DNA from: Kitasatospora sp. GAS204B
GTDB taxonomy: Bacteria; Actinomycetota; Actinomycetes; Streptomycetales; Streptomycetaceae
Assembly: GCF_029892155.1 (NCBI RefSeq)
Contig: NZ_JARZAG010000005.1
Coordinates: forward strand, 124,001 to 188,000
DNA: 64,000 nt
Direction: 5' to 3'
This document shows, piece after piece, positions 8,162-15,153 of this stretch. The notes beneath the pieces were generated by a model. The model was not told the origin of the DNA. It saw only the letters and a list, made by a program, of their open reading frames with translations, and did not search any database. Every line of letters begins with the position of its first letter. Position 1 is the stretch's first letter. The position numbers and the translations under genes are program-made.

Positions 8162-8740
8162 ATGTCGGTACAGGAACGCAAGGAGCGTGAACGAGCGGGC
8201 CGCGAGCGCCTCATCGTGGCAGTGGCCCGCGAACTCGCCGAGCAGCAGGGCTGGGACGCGGTCACCACCCGCCGGCTCGCCGAACGCATCGAGTACAGCC
8301 AGCCCGTCCTCTACAGCCACTTCCGCGGCAAGCGCGAGATCATCGGCGCCGTCGCCCTCGAAGGCGCCGCCGAGATGGCCGCGGCGCTGCGGGCCGCAGC
8401 CCGAGCCGAGGACGGCCCGCACAAGCGGGTCGCCGCCCTCGCCCGCGCCTACCTGGACTTCGCCGAACGCAACCCGGCGGTCTACGACGCCATGTTCCAG
8501 CTCGACGGCGGCCTGGCATTCGCGCGCGAGGACACCCCGGAACCCCTCAAGGACGGCTTCGCCGCGCTACTGGAGAGCCTGGGCGAGGTCGCCGGGGACG
8601 GCGTCCACCCGGGGCTGTTCACCGAGGTGTTCTGGGCGTCCCTGCACGGGCTCGCGACCCTGACCCGGGCGGGACGGCTGCCGCCGCAGGACACCGAGGC
8701 CAGGGTGGAACTGCTGGTGGACCGGCTCGCCGTGATCTGA
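8162..8740 (+). CDS. TetR-family regulator, partner of DUF1772 copy A
   Basis: The protein has 192 residues. The N-terminal HTH spans about residues 15-60, with TTRRLAERIEYSQPVLYSHF as the helix-turn-helix. The C-terminal ligand domain carries AYLDFAERNPAVYDAMF and a WASLHGLATLTRAGRLP stretch, typical of the TetR C-terminal WHG-type group. ATG 8162 lies just after the CTAGC palindrome. It is divergent from the DUF1772 gene and convergent with a second TetR. The ligand is unknown. Confidence 0.88.
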   Translation: MSVQERKERERAGRERLIVAVARELAEQQGWDAVTTRRLAERIEYSQPVLYSHFRGKREIIGAVALEGAAEMAAALRAAARAEDGPHKRVAALARAYLDFAERNPAVYDAMFQLDGGLAFAREDTPEPLKDGFAALLESLGEVAGDGVHPGLFTEVFWASLHGLATLTRAGRLPPQDTEARVELLVDRLAVI

Positions 8741-8933
8741 CACACCACCCCGGCGGGCACGCGGCCGGGGGCTGCCTGCCTGCGGCATCGCCCTCTTGGT
8801 CACTCGCGCCCACGCGGCGCAGCCGCAGGCCGTCCGCCCCGGCGAATGCGCCCTTCGCTGCGGATGCGGGCTCGTTCGCGGCGTTGCGCGGCCAGGACGT
8901 CGGGGGCGGGCATCGGCGTTGCGCCAGCGCAGC

Positions 8934-8988
8934 GCCGGGCTGGGCACCTTCGGTCGACACAGCGTCACCCGAAGGTGCCCAGCCCGGC
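8934..8988. terminator. 20-bp perfect inverted repeat between convergent TetR genes (bidirectional terminator)
   Basis: GCCGGGCTGGGCACCTTCGG (8934-8953) is exactly complementary to 8969-8988, with a 15-nt loop. The right arm is made of the last codons of the minus-strand TetR gene (stop at 8965). The structure can therefore end transcription from both sides, and its left arm is an inverted copy of that gene's 3' end. It is unusually long and perfect for a terminator. Confidence 0.75.
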
Positions 8989-9663
8989 GTCGAGCAGCCG
9001 CGCCGCCCGGTGGACGTCGGCCGTGACGGCGTCCCCGACCTCCACCGGGGTCACCGACCCGCCCAAGTACTTCCGCAGCGCCCGGTACTGGACGGGCCAC
9101 AGCCCGAGCAGCGCCGTCGCGGCGATCTGCGGCTCCGGGTCGCCCGGTGCGCCGCCGCTCCGCCGCGCCAACGCCTCTGCGGCCGTTGCGATCAGACGGT
9201 CCGTCATCTCCCGCTGGCAGCTGCGCAAGGCCGGCGTGCCCTGGATGAGGGCCGCGAACCGCTGGACCTGTCCGACGGCCAGCTCCGGATCGTCCTGCGC
9301 GGCCAACCAGCCGGTCAGCGCGCCCAGTTCGTCGGCCAGGATGCGCAGCACCGCCGCCGTGGGCGCCGTCCCGGGGTCGGCCAGGTCGGTCCGCAGCGCG
9401 GCCATCGTGGCCTCCGGCTGGTCCAGGACCAGTGACTCCTTGGTCGGGAAGTAGTTGAACACCGTCTTCTCGGAGACCGAGCACGCCTCGGCGATCTCCG
9501 AGACCCGCACAGCGTCGAACCCCCGCTCCAGGAACATCTCCGTCGCGGTGTCGGTCAACTGCTGGCGGGTGGCGCGCTTCTTGCGCTCGCGCAGCCCCTC
9601 CGCACCCGAGGCCTCGCCCCTCGGCTCACGCAGGGCGGCCCAGTCCACTGTTCGTGCGCTCAT
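8965..9663 (-). CDS. TetR-family regulator, partner of DUF1772 copy B
   Basis: This 232-residue protein has an HTH at about residues 30-75, including FDAVRVSEIAEACSVSEKTV then FNYFPTKESLV. Its C-terminal domain is longer than in the neighbouring TetR, and the two are not close paralogues. It starts at ATG 9663 and is divergent from DUF1772 copy B across 86 bp holding an imperfect palindrome. The last codons form one arm of the long inverted repeat described above. Likely role: repressor of the adjacent membrane-protein gene. Ligand unknown. Confidence 0.88.
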   Translation of the reverse strand: MSARTVDWAALREPRGEASGAEGLRERKKRATRQQLTDTATEMFLERGFDAVRVSEIAEACSVSEKTVFNYFPTKESLVLDQPEATMAALRTDLADPGTAPTAAVLRILADELGALTGWLAAQDDPELAVGQVQRFAALIQGTPALRSCQREMTDRLIATAAEALARRSGGAPGDPEPQIAATALLGLWPVQYRALRKYLGGSVTPVEVGDAVTADVHRAARLLDAGLGTFG

Positions 9664-9695
9664 GCGTCAAGGATAGTCGGGCCTCGGTATTTTTT

Positions 9696-9721
9696 CTGCT
9701 ACTGTAATTTTCTAGTGGCAG
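9696..9721. promoter_or_regulatory. operator candidate between the second TetR gene and DUF1772 copy B
   Basis: CTGCTACT (9696-9703) and AGTGGCAG (9714-9721) form an 8-bp inverted repeat with one mismatch across a 10-bp AT-rich spacer. On the minus strand the left arm contains TACAGTAG, which could double as the -10 of the TetR gene. The sequence differs from the CTAGC palindrome of the sister module. Confidence 0.5.
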
Positions 9722-9749
9722 CAATGAGGCCGAAGCCGGGAGGCAGATC

Positions 9750-10220
9750 ATGCACACCCTCGAACTGATCAACCTGTTCTTCGCCGGACTGCTGGCGGGC
9801 GCCGAGTTCGTGGTCCGCTTCGGTGTCCGCTCGACCATCGGCGTGCTCGACCCGCGCTCCTCGATCCAGCTGCGCCAGGCCCTGATCCGCACCCTGCGGG
9901 TGGCGGTGCCCGCCGTCTACCTGCCGACGATGCTCACCGGCATCGCCGCAACGGCCTGGAACGGCACCACCGGACACGGCGGCGGCACCGGCTTCACCGC
10001 CCAACTCGCCGCCATGGCAGCGCTGCTCGGCTGGACCGTGGTGACGTTCGCCGGCACCGTCCCGATCAACATCGGCATCCTGGACTGGCAGCTCGACGCA
10101 CCCCCGGCCGACGCACCGGCGATCATCCGCCGCTGGGAACGCCTCGACACCGCGCGCACCTGCGCGGCGAGCGCGGCCTTCGCGCTCTTCCTGACCAGCG
10201 TCGGGCTGCAACTCGCCTGA
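9750..10220 (+). CDS. DUF1772 (anthrone-oxygenase-like) membrane protein, copy B
   Basis: This 156-residue protein has four predicted membrane helices: LINLFFAGLLAGAEFVVRFG, a second around VPAVYLPTMLTGIAATAW, then LLGWTVVTFAGTVPINIGIL and a C-terminal AASAAFALFLTSVGLQLA. The conserved PIN and RRWERLDTARTC elements match DUF1772 and copy A (PIN, NRWERFHYAR). GGGAGG precedes ATG 9750. Gene order mirrors copy A. A role in aromatic-compound oxygenation or efflux is possible but unsupported here. Confidence 0.85.
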   Translation: MHTLELINLFFAGLLAGAEFVVRFGVRSTIGVLDPRSSIQLRQALIRTLRVAVPAVYLPTMLTGIAATAWNGTTGHGGGTGFTAQLAAMAALLGWTVVTFAGTVPINIGILDWQLDAPPADAPAIIRRWERLDTARTCAASAAFALFLTSVGLQLA

Positions 10221-10226
10221 GGCTCA

Positions 10227-10385
10227 TCACATCTGAGGGTCCTCGCACAGCGGCCAGGACTTGTAGCGCGGCGCGTAGCTCAGGCGGTCGTCGCCCGAGT
10301 ACTCCTCACGCTCCACCTCGACCAGCTCGCCGTTCTCGTCCAACTTGCTGACAGTGAAGGTGCAGAACGGCTGCTGCTCGCTCAC
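10227..10385 (-). CDS. 52-residue small protein, third gene of the HATPase operon
   Basis: The peptide begins VSEQQPFCTFTVSKLDENGE and ends with SYAPRYKSWPLCEDPQM. It is acidic and has two cysteines. GTG 10385 overlaps the HATPase stop by 4 bp (GTGA), which decides the start and implies translational coupling. Small proteins of this type accompany HATPase/HTH gene sets in Streptomyces. No family function is known to me. Confidence 0.65.
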   Translation of the reverse strand: MSEQQPFCTFTVSKLDENGELVEVEREEYSGDDRLSYAPRYKSWPLCEDPQM

Positions 10386-10798
10386 GCGGTGACCGCCGTG
10401 AGCGCGAGGTCGGCGGCGACCACGAAGTGCACCGCCTTGCCCAGCTCCCTCGGCTCCCACCCCCATGAGTACGCGAGGGCGTCGACCAGGGCGAGGCCTC
10501 GCCCCGAGCCCTGCTCGATTTCGGGCGTGAGCACCGCGGGCAGCCGGAGCGAGCGGTCAGCCACCTCGACCCTGAGGTGAACGCCAGTCCACTCGGCGCG
10601 CACCCAGCACTCACCACCCGCGTGGACCAGGGCGTTGGTGATGATCTCGCTGGCGCACAGCAGCACGTCGGCAACGGCATCCCCCGATAGCGGTAGTTCC
10701 CGTTCCTGGAGCAGCGCAGCGATCCAGCGCCGGGCCTGGGCCACCGCGTGGGCCCCGGCCCGGACGTGGAGAGCCTCGATGGTGGAGAAGTCGGTCAT
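10382..10798 (-). CDS. ATP-binding protein of the anti-sigma-factor-like HATPase family
   Basis: This 138-residue protein is a single HATPase_c domain of the RsbW/SpoIIAB-like type. The N-box is LLCASEIITNALVHA (E-x-x-x-N), then VADRSLRLP and a G2-type loop GSGRGLALVDALAYSWG. Relatives encoded beside HTH regulators in Streptomyces (whiJ-like clusters) act as partner or antagonist proteins. GGGAGG precedes ATG 10798. It overlaps both operon neighbours by 4 bp. Kinase activity is not assured; nucleotide binding is likely. Confidence 0.85.
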   Translation of the reverse strand: MTDFSTIEALHVRAGAHAVAQARRWIAALLQERELPLSGDAVADVLLCASEIITNALVHAGGECWVRAEWTGVHLRVEVADRSLRLPAVLTPEIEQGSGRGLALVDALAYSWGWEPRELGKAVHFVVAADLALTAVTA

Positions 10799-11046
10799 GT
10801 CGACCTCCCGGTCCTGGCCTCGATCGTCACCATGCACGGCCACTCGCACTCGCAGCGAACGCACCGGCCATGCGCGCTGCGGTGCTCGTCCAGCAGCATG
10901 CGGTCGGCGGTCGCCGTACCGGTGCCGGCCTGCTGCCGCACCGAAGTCCGGTGCGGCAGCAGGCTCCTGCAAGGGTCGACCAGTGCGGCGGAGGTGCTGC
11001 TCAGCGTCCAGGGGTGGGGGCGGTCAGGGGATTTAGCGCTGCTCAT
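10795..11046 (-). CDS. 83-residue small protein with a C-terminal Cys-rich motif
   Basis: It begins MSSAKSPDRPHPWTLSSTSA and ends with HGRCVRCECEWPCMVT, a Cys cluster (CxxCxC...C) that could bind zinc or an iron-sulfur cluster. GGAGG lies 5-6 nt before ATG 11046. A longer frame continues upstream to 11217 but overlaps the divergent promoter and lacks an RBS. The stop overlaps the HATPase start by 4 bp. It is the first gene of a three-gene operon divergent from the HTH-TPR gene. I do not recognise a named family. Confidence 0.7.
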   Translation of the reverse strand: MSSAKSPDRPHPWTLSSTSAALVDPCRSLLPHRTSVRQQAGTGTATADRMLLDEHRSAHGRCVRCECEWPCMVTIEARTGRST

Positions 11047-11157
11047 CTGAGCCTCCGGATGAATCGGGTAGGTGCGGCGACCATCAATATCGGGGGCGCG
11101 GTACGTCGGCCCAGGTACGGCGTTCACCCAGTCAACGAGGTGGGAAGGTAGCGAGGA

Positions 11158-11187
11158 GACTCCACAGGGTGACCCCACGATGGAGTC
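11158..11187. promoter_or_regulatory. inverted repeat upstream of the HTH-TPR regulator gene
   Basis: GACTCCA (11158-11164) and TGGAGTC (11181-11187) form a perfect 7-bp inverted repeat with a 16-bp spacer in the divergent intergenic region. It ends 22 bp before the regulator start. An autoregulatory operator or a 5'-UTR hairpin are both possible. Confidence 0.4.
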
Positions 11188-11208
11188 ACCACGACCAGAA
11201 GGGCCCTG

Positions 11209-12468
11209 ATGAGTCATCAGGCACAGCAGCCGCGCGAGGTCATCGCCGGACTGCTCGGTGATGACCGGCTACTCACCGCATGCGCAGAGCGCGACATGGG
11301 CGCTGTCTTTCGGCTGCTCAACAGCCGGGGTGTCAGTACGCGCCGAATCGCCGCAGCTGTGGATATCACCCAGGGCCGCTTGTACGACTACATGAACGGC
11401 AAGAGCCGAGTGGAGAAGCTGACGATCTTCGAACAGATCGCTGATGCTTTCCATATCCCTGGGCACCTGCTCGGCCTCGCCCGTCGTACCTGGGAACCAG
11501 CACCCGCCCACACGAACCACCAGGCGCTGCAGCCAACGCCCGACGGAGACGACCTGGACGCCGTGGATGCCTTCCGCAACGCGGACCGGCAGAGCGGCGG
11601 CGGTCGCCTGTACGCGGCAGTCGTGCGCCATCTGACTGACCAGGTAGCACCGCGTCTGGTCGACACCGCCAGCGGGCCTCAGGTCTTCGGCGCGGCAGCG
11701 GCCTTGACGGAGATGGCCGGCTGGATGGCCCACGACTCGGGCCATGACAGCCTCGCTGCCCGGCACTTCGCCCATGCCCAGCCGCTGGCCCGGGCCTCGG
11801 GCGATCTGCTGCTGGCCGCGAGCATCGCAGCCAGCAGCAGCCACCTCGCCCTCCAGACCGGCGACACGGCCGGCGCCGTGCTCTGGGCAAGTACCGGCCT
11901 CGATCTCACCGGCCAAGGGCCGCGAATCCCCGTCCTCACCGCGAGGCTGCACACCATGCGGGCCCGCGCCCTGGCCAGCGCCGCACAGCGCACACCCGCA
12001 CTTCGCGCTCTCGATGACGCCCACCGTCACCTCGACCAGACCGCAGACGTCACGCACCCGTGGCTCAGTCCCTTCGACGCCGCAGCGCTCGCGAGCGAGT
12101 CCGCACTGATCTGGCGGGACCTGGAGTGCTACGACCAGGCGCTGACACACGCCCAACTGGCGCTCACCCTGAGGGAGATCGGCCGAGCGCGGTCCATCGC
12201 CCTGAACCGCGTCACCCTGGTGGACGTTCACCTACGGCGTGGTGACCTGGACTCCGCCGTGAACGTCGGCCATGAGTTGCTCGCGACCAACCCCGCGCTC
12301 GGATCGGTGCGTTTCGTCCGCCAGATCGACACCCTCCGGCGCTTACTGGAACCGCACCGCACGTACCGGCCGGTGCGCGAGTACCTGGTGCGGTTCGACA
12401 ATGCGAGAAGGGCGAGAATACTGCTCCTGGCCGACATCATCGCTCCCCAGGAAGGCGGCTCCACATGA
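11209..12468 (+). CDS. HTH (XRE-type) regulator with TPR-like C-terminal region
   Basis: The protein has 419 residues. The N-terminal HTH (about residues 30-75) reads STRRIAAAVDITQGRLYDYM. A long alpha-helical region follows, with repeated Ala/Leu helices (LAARHFAHAQPLARASGDLL, ALTHAQLALTLREIG) of tetratricopeptide type. Such proteins are common in Streptomyces as pathway-specific or stress regulators that sense small molecules or proteins. It overlaps the NUDIX gene by 4 bp and is divergent from the HATPase operon. The natural partner may be that HATPase (inferred). Confidence 0.85.
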   Translation: MSHQAQQPREVIAGLLGDDRLLTACAERDMGAVFRLLNSRGVSTRRIAAAVDITQGRLYDYMNGKSRVEKLTIFEQIADAFHIPGHLLGLARRTWEPAPAHTNHQALQPTPDGDDLDAVDAFRNADRQSGGGRLYAAVVRHLTDQVAPRLVDTASGPQVFGAAAALTEMAGWMAHDSGHDSLAARHFAHAQPLARASGDLLLAASIAASSSHLALQTGDTAGAVLWASTGLDLTGQGPRIPVLTARLHTMRARALASAAQRTPALRALDDAHRHLDQTADVTHPWLSPFDAAALASESALIWRDLECYDQALTHAQLALTLREIGRARSIALNRVTLVDVHLRRGDLDSAVNVGHELLATNPALGSVRFVRQIDTLRRLLEPHRTYRPVREYLVRFDNARRARILLLADIIAPQEGGST

Positions 12469-12977
12469 AGCCGACACCTGCCGATCCACAAGCGTGGCAG
12501 GCCTATCTCGCCGAAGGCAACGCCCGACAGGCCCGCAAGCGGGTCGCAGCCGACGTGTTGCTGCGCGATACCAACGGCCGGGTGCTGCTGGTGAAGCCGA
12601 CCTACAAGCCTGGCTGGGACCTGCCGGGCGGCATGGCCGAGGCCAACGAGCCCCCGGAGGAGACGGCGGTCCGGGAGTTACGCGAGGAACTTGGCCTGGA
12701 GGTCGTCCCGCGCGGAGTGCTGGTGGTGGACTGGGTTGCGCCGCACGGGCCGTGGGACGATCAGATCGCGTTCATCTTCGACGGCGGGATCCTCCATGTC
12801 GACCAGGCCGAGCAGTTGCGTCCGCACGACGATGAACTGTCCGAGGCCCGCTTCGTCCCCGTGGACACGGCCGCCACGCTCCTACGGGAGCGGCTGCGCA
12901 ACCGGCTCGGCGCCGCCGTACGGTCACTGGCCGACGGACGTCCGGTCTACCTGCGCGACGGCGTACCCGTCTGGTAG
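12465..12977 (+). CDS. NUDIX hydrolase
   Basis: This 170-residue protein has a complete Nudix box, GGMAEANEPPEETAVRELRE followed by ELGLE (G-x5-E-x7-REU-x-EE-x-G-U), so it should bind metal and cleave a nucleoside-diphosphate-linked substrate. ATG 12465 overlaps the regulator stop (ATGA), so the pair is translationally coupled. Regulator-NUDIX pairs recur in Streptomyces. The substrate cannot be read from sequence. Confidence 0.92.
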   Translation: MKPTPADPQAWQAYLAEGNARQARKRVAADVLLRDTNGRVLLVKPTYKPGWDLPGGMAEANEPPEETAVRELREELGLEVVPRGVLVVDWVAPHGPWDDQIAFIFDGGILHVDQAEQLRPHDDELSEARFVPVDTAATLLRERLRNRLGAAVRSLADGRPVYLRDGVPVW

Positions 12978-13029
12978 GACCAGATCTCGGCGCTCTCACG
13001 CGCCAACGCCCGACGAAATGGATGACCGC

Positions 13030-13386
13030 ATGACGAACGACGGCCGCATCTTCCGCGAAGCCTGGATCGCCGGTGTCACCAAGCACTACCCGGGCGAGCC
13101 CAAGCCCGGCTACGTCACGCCGTGGGACGAGACCCCCGACTGGGAGCGGCAGTGCGCCGCCGCCGTGTACGGCCAGGTGCGCGGCTTCGTCCAGGTCAGC
13201 GCCGGGAACACCGCCAAGCTCAGCCGGGAGCAGAAGGGCCGGTTCGTCGCGCTCTGCTGGATCGCTCAGATCCACAAGCACATCGAGAGCCCGAAGCCCG
13301 GCTACGTCGCCGACTGGGACGACCTGCCGGCCTGGCAGCGGGAGACCGACGCGGACATCTTCGAGCGGATCGAGCAGAGCGTCTGA
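13030..13386 (+). CDS. conserved hypothetical protein with duplicated KPGYV motif
   Basis: The protein has 118 residues from ATG 13030. An in-frame ATG at 13018 is the alternative, and neither has a strong RBS. Two imperfect repeats are visible: HYPGEPKPGYVTPWDETPDW then HIESPKPGYVADWDDLPAWQ, each followed by a helix (QCAAAVYGQV; ETDADIFERI). No catalytic motif or membrane segment is seen. It follows the NUDIX gene by about 50 bp in the same direction. Function unknown. Confidence 0.7.
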   Translation: MTNDGRIFREAWIAGVTKHYPGEPKPGYVTPWDETPDWERQCAAAVYGQVRGFVQVSAGNTAKLSREQKGRFVALCWIAQIHKHIESPKPGYVADWDDLPAWQRETDADIFERIEQSV

Positions 13387-13483
13387 CGGGCAGATCCGCG
13401 AAACCCGCGAGCAGCCGGGACGGATCATCCGTTTAGGAGGAGTACACGGAAAATTCAGACATTCCAGGACCGTCTATGGACGA

Positions 13484-13515
13484 TCGGGCGTGGTCGCGAG
13501 CCCGTTAACGCCCGA
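13484..13515. promoter_or_regulatory. inverted repeat in the leader of the NCS1 permease gene
   Basis: TCGGGCGT (13484-13491) and ACGCCCGA (13508-13515) form a perfect 8-bp inverted repeat with a 16-nt spacer, about 70 bp before the permease start. It could be a regulator site or an RNA hairpin. The rest of the 197-bp gap shows nothing else I can name. Confidence 0.3.
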
Positions 13516-13583
13516 ATGATGGGTGACCTGGCGGGTTTCTGCTCATACGGTGCCCGGCAGTCCGCTTGTCCAGGAAGGCGCCC

Positions 13584-15077
13584 ATGACGAACGACTCAGC
13601 CCAGCAGAGCTCCCCGGGGGGACACGCACTCGTCGAGCAGCACGGTGTGGACACCATCCCCGAGGCGGAGCGCACCAGCACCCCGCGTGACGTGCTGAGC
13701 ATCCTGATCGGGTCGAACCTCGCCTTCGGCGTCGTGGTCTTCGGCTGGCTGCCGGTCTCCTTCGGGCTCTCCTTCTGGGACAGCTGCACCTCGCTCGTGG
13801 TCGGCACCGTCCTCGGGATCGTGCTGGTGACGCCGCTGGCGCTGATCTCGCTGCGCACCGCGACCAACCTGTCGACCAGCAGCGGGGCGCACTTCGGGGT
13901 GCGCGGGCGGCTGATCGGGTCACTGGTGGGGCTGCTGCTCTCGCTCGGGTACACGGCGCTGGCGCTCTGGGTGGGCGGCGACGTGGTGGTCGGGGCGCTG
14001 AACCGGCTGGTCGGCCTGCCGGCCCACGGGCCCGCGTACGTGGCGACCTACACCGTGCTCGCGGTGCTCAGCGCGACGGCGGCCGTCTTCGGCTACCGGC
14101 TGCTGCTGAAGATGGAAAAGCTGCTGATGTGGTCGATGTCGATCCTGCTGCTGCTGGGCCTCTTCGCCTACCTGCCGCACTTCAACGGCTCCGCGCACGG
14201 CCACTACCTGCTGGGCGGCTTCTGGCAGACCTGGCTGTTGGCCGTGGTCTCGGCCGGCCTGAGCGGCCCGATCGCCTTCATCACGCTGCTCGGTGACTAC
14301 ACCCGGTACGTGTCACCCATCAAGCACAGCAGTCGCAAGATCTACTGGGCGAACGCGGCCGGGATGTTCCTCGGCATGCTGATCCCGCAGCTGTTCGGCA
14401 CCTTCACGGCGGTGGCGACCGGGGCCGGGAACAACTACGTGGCGGGGCTGCTGGCCGGCGCGCCCGCCTGGTTCCTGGTGCCGCTGCTGATCAACGGCCT
14501 GATGGGCAGCGCGGGCAACACCGGTCTGATGCTCTACAGCATGGGCCTGGACCTGGACGCGATCCTGCCCCGGGCCACCCGGCTGCAGGCCACCTACGTG
14601 GTCGCGGCGGTGGCCACCGTGCTGGTCTTCGCCGGGCACTTCGTGTGGAACGCACAGGACGCGGTGACCTCGTTCGTCCTGGTCCTGACCGCGATCGGCA
14701 CGCCGTGGGCGGTGATCACCCTGACCGGGTTCCGGCGCTGCAAGGGCGAGTACGACCGCGAGTCGCTGCAGGTGCTCAACAAGCGCAGCCGGGGCGGGAT
14801 CTACTGGTACCGGGCGGGCTGGAACGTGCCGGCCACCGTGGCCTGGGCGGTCGGCAGCGTGGTGGGGCTGTGCGCGGTCGACACCCCCGTCTACCAGGGG
14901 CCGGTACTGCACTGGACCGGCGGGATCGACGTGAGCTTCCTGCTCTCGGGCGCGGTGGCCTGGGCGCTGTACGTGGCACTGTCCAAGCGCTCGGCGCCGA
15001 CCCCGGCGGTGCCCGCAAGCGCGACCGCGCCCGCCCCGGAGCCGAGCACTCCGGAACTGGCGGAAAGCACCCGGTAA
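13584..15077 (+). CDS. NCS1-family nucleobase:cation symporter (cytosine/purine permease-like)
   Basis: This 497-residue protein has about 12 membrane helices. The N-terminus (DTIPEAERTSTPRDVLSILI) and ALISLRTATNLSTSSGAHFG match the nucleobase-cation-symporter-1 family. The proline-rich tail after residue about 475 is cytoplasmic. AGGAAGG lies 6 nt before ATG 13584; the in-frame GTG 18 bp upstream is less likely. No nucleobase catabolic genes adjoin, so whether it carries cytosine, allantoin, hydantoin or a purine is open. Confidence 0.88.
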   Translation: MTNDSAQQSSPGGHALVEQHGVDTIPEAERTSTPRDVLSILIGSNLAFGVVVFGWLPVSFGLSFWDSCTSLVVGTVLGIVLVTPLALISLRTATNLSTSSGAHFGVRGRLIGSLVGLLLSLGYTALALWVGGDVVVGALNRLVGLPAHGPAYVATYTVLAVLSATAAVFGYRLLLKMEKLLMWSMSILLLLGLFAYLPHFNGSAHGHYLLGGFWQTWLLAVVSAGLSGPIAFITLLGDYTRYVSPIKHSSRKIYWANAAGMFLGMLIPQLFGTFTAVATGAGNNYVAGLLAGAPAWFLVPLLINGLMGSAGNTGLMLYSMGLDLDAILPRATRLQATYVVAAVATVLVFAGHFVWNAQDAVTSFVLVLTAIGTPWAVITLTGFRRCKGEYDRESLQVLNKRSRGGIYWYRAGWNVPATVAWAVGSVVGLCAVDTPVYQGPVLHWTGGIDVSFLLSGAVAWALYVALSKRSAPTPAVPASATAPAPEPSTPELAESTR

Positions 15078-15106
15078 TTCGATGGCTCCGCTCCCCGACG
15101 GCTCCG

Positions 15107-15112
15107 TACAGT
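15107..15112 (+). promoter_or_regulatory. candidate -10 (TACAGT) of the RNA-repair operon
   Basis: TACAGTGA lies about 42 bp upstream of ATG 15154. It matches the candidate -10 strings before the butyrolactone receptor and lysA. No clear -35 is seen. Confidence 0.3.
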
Positions 15113-15153
15113 GAGCGCCACACCACTGTCACCGTCGCCGGGAGCGGATCACC

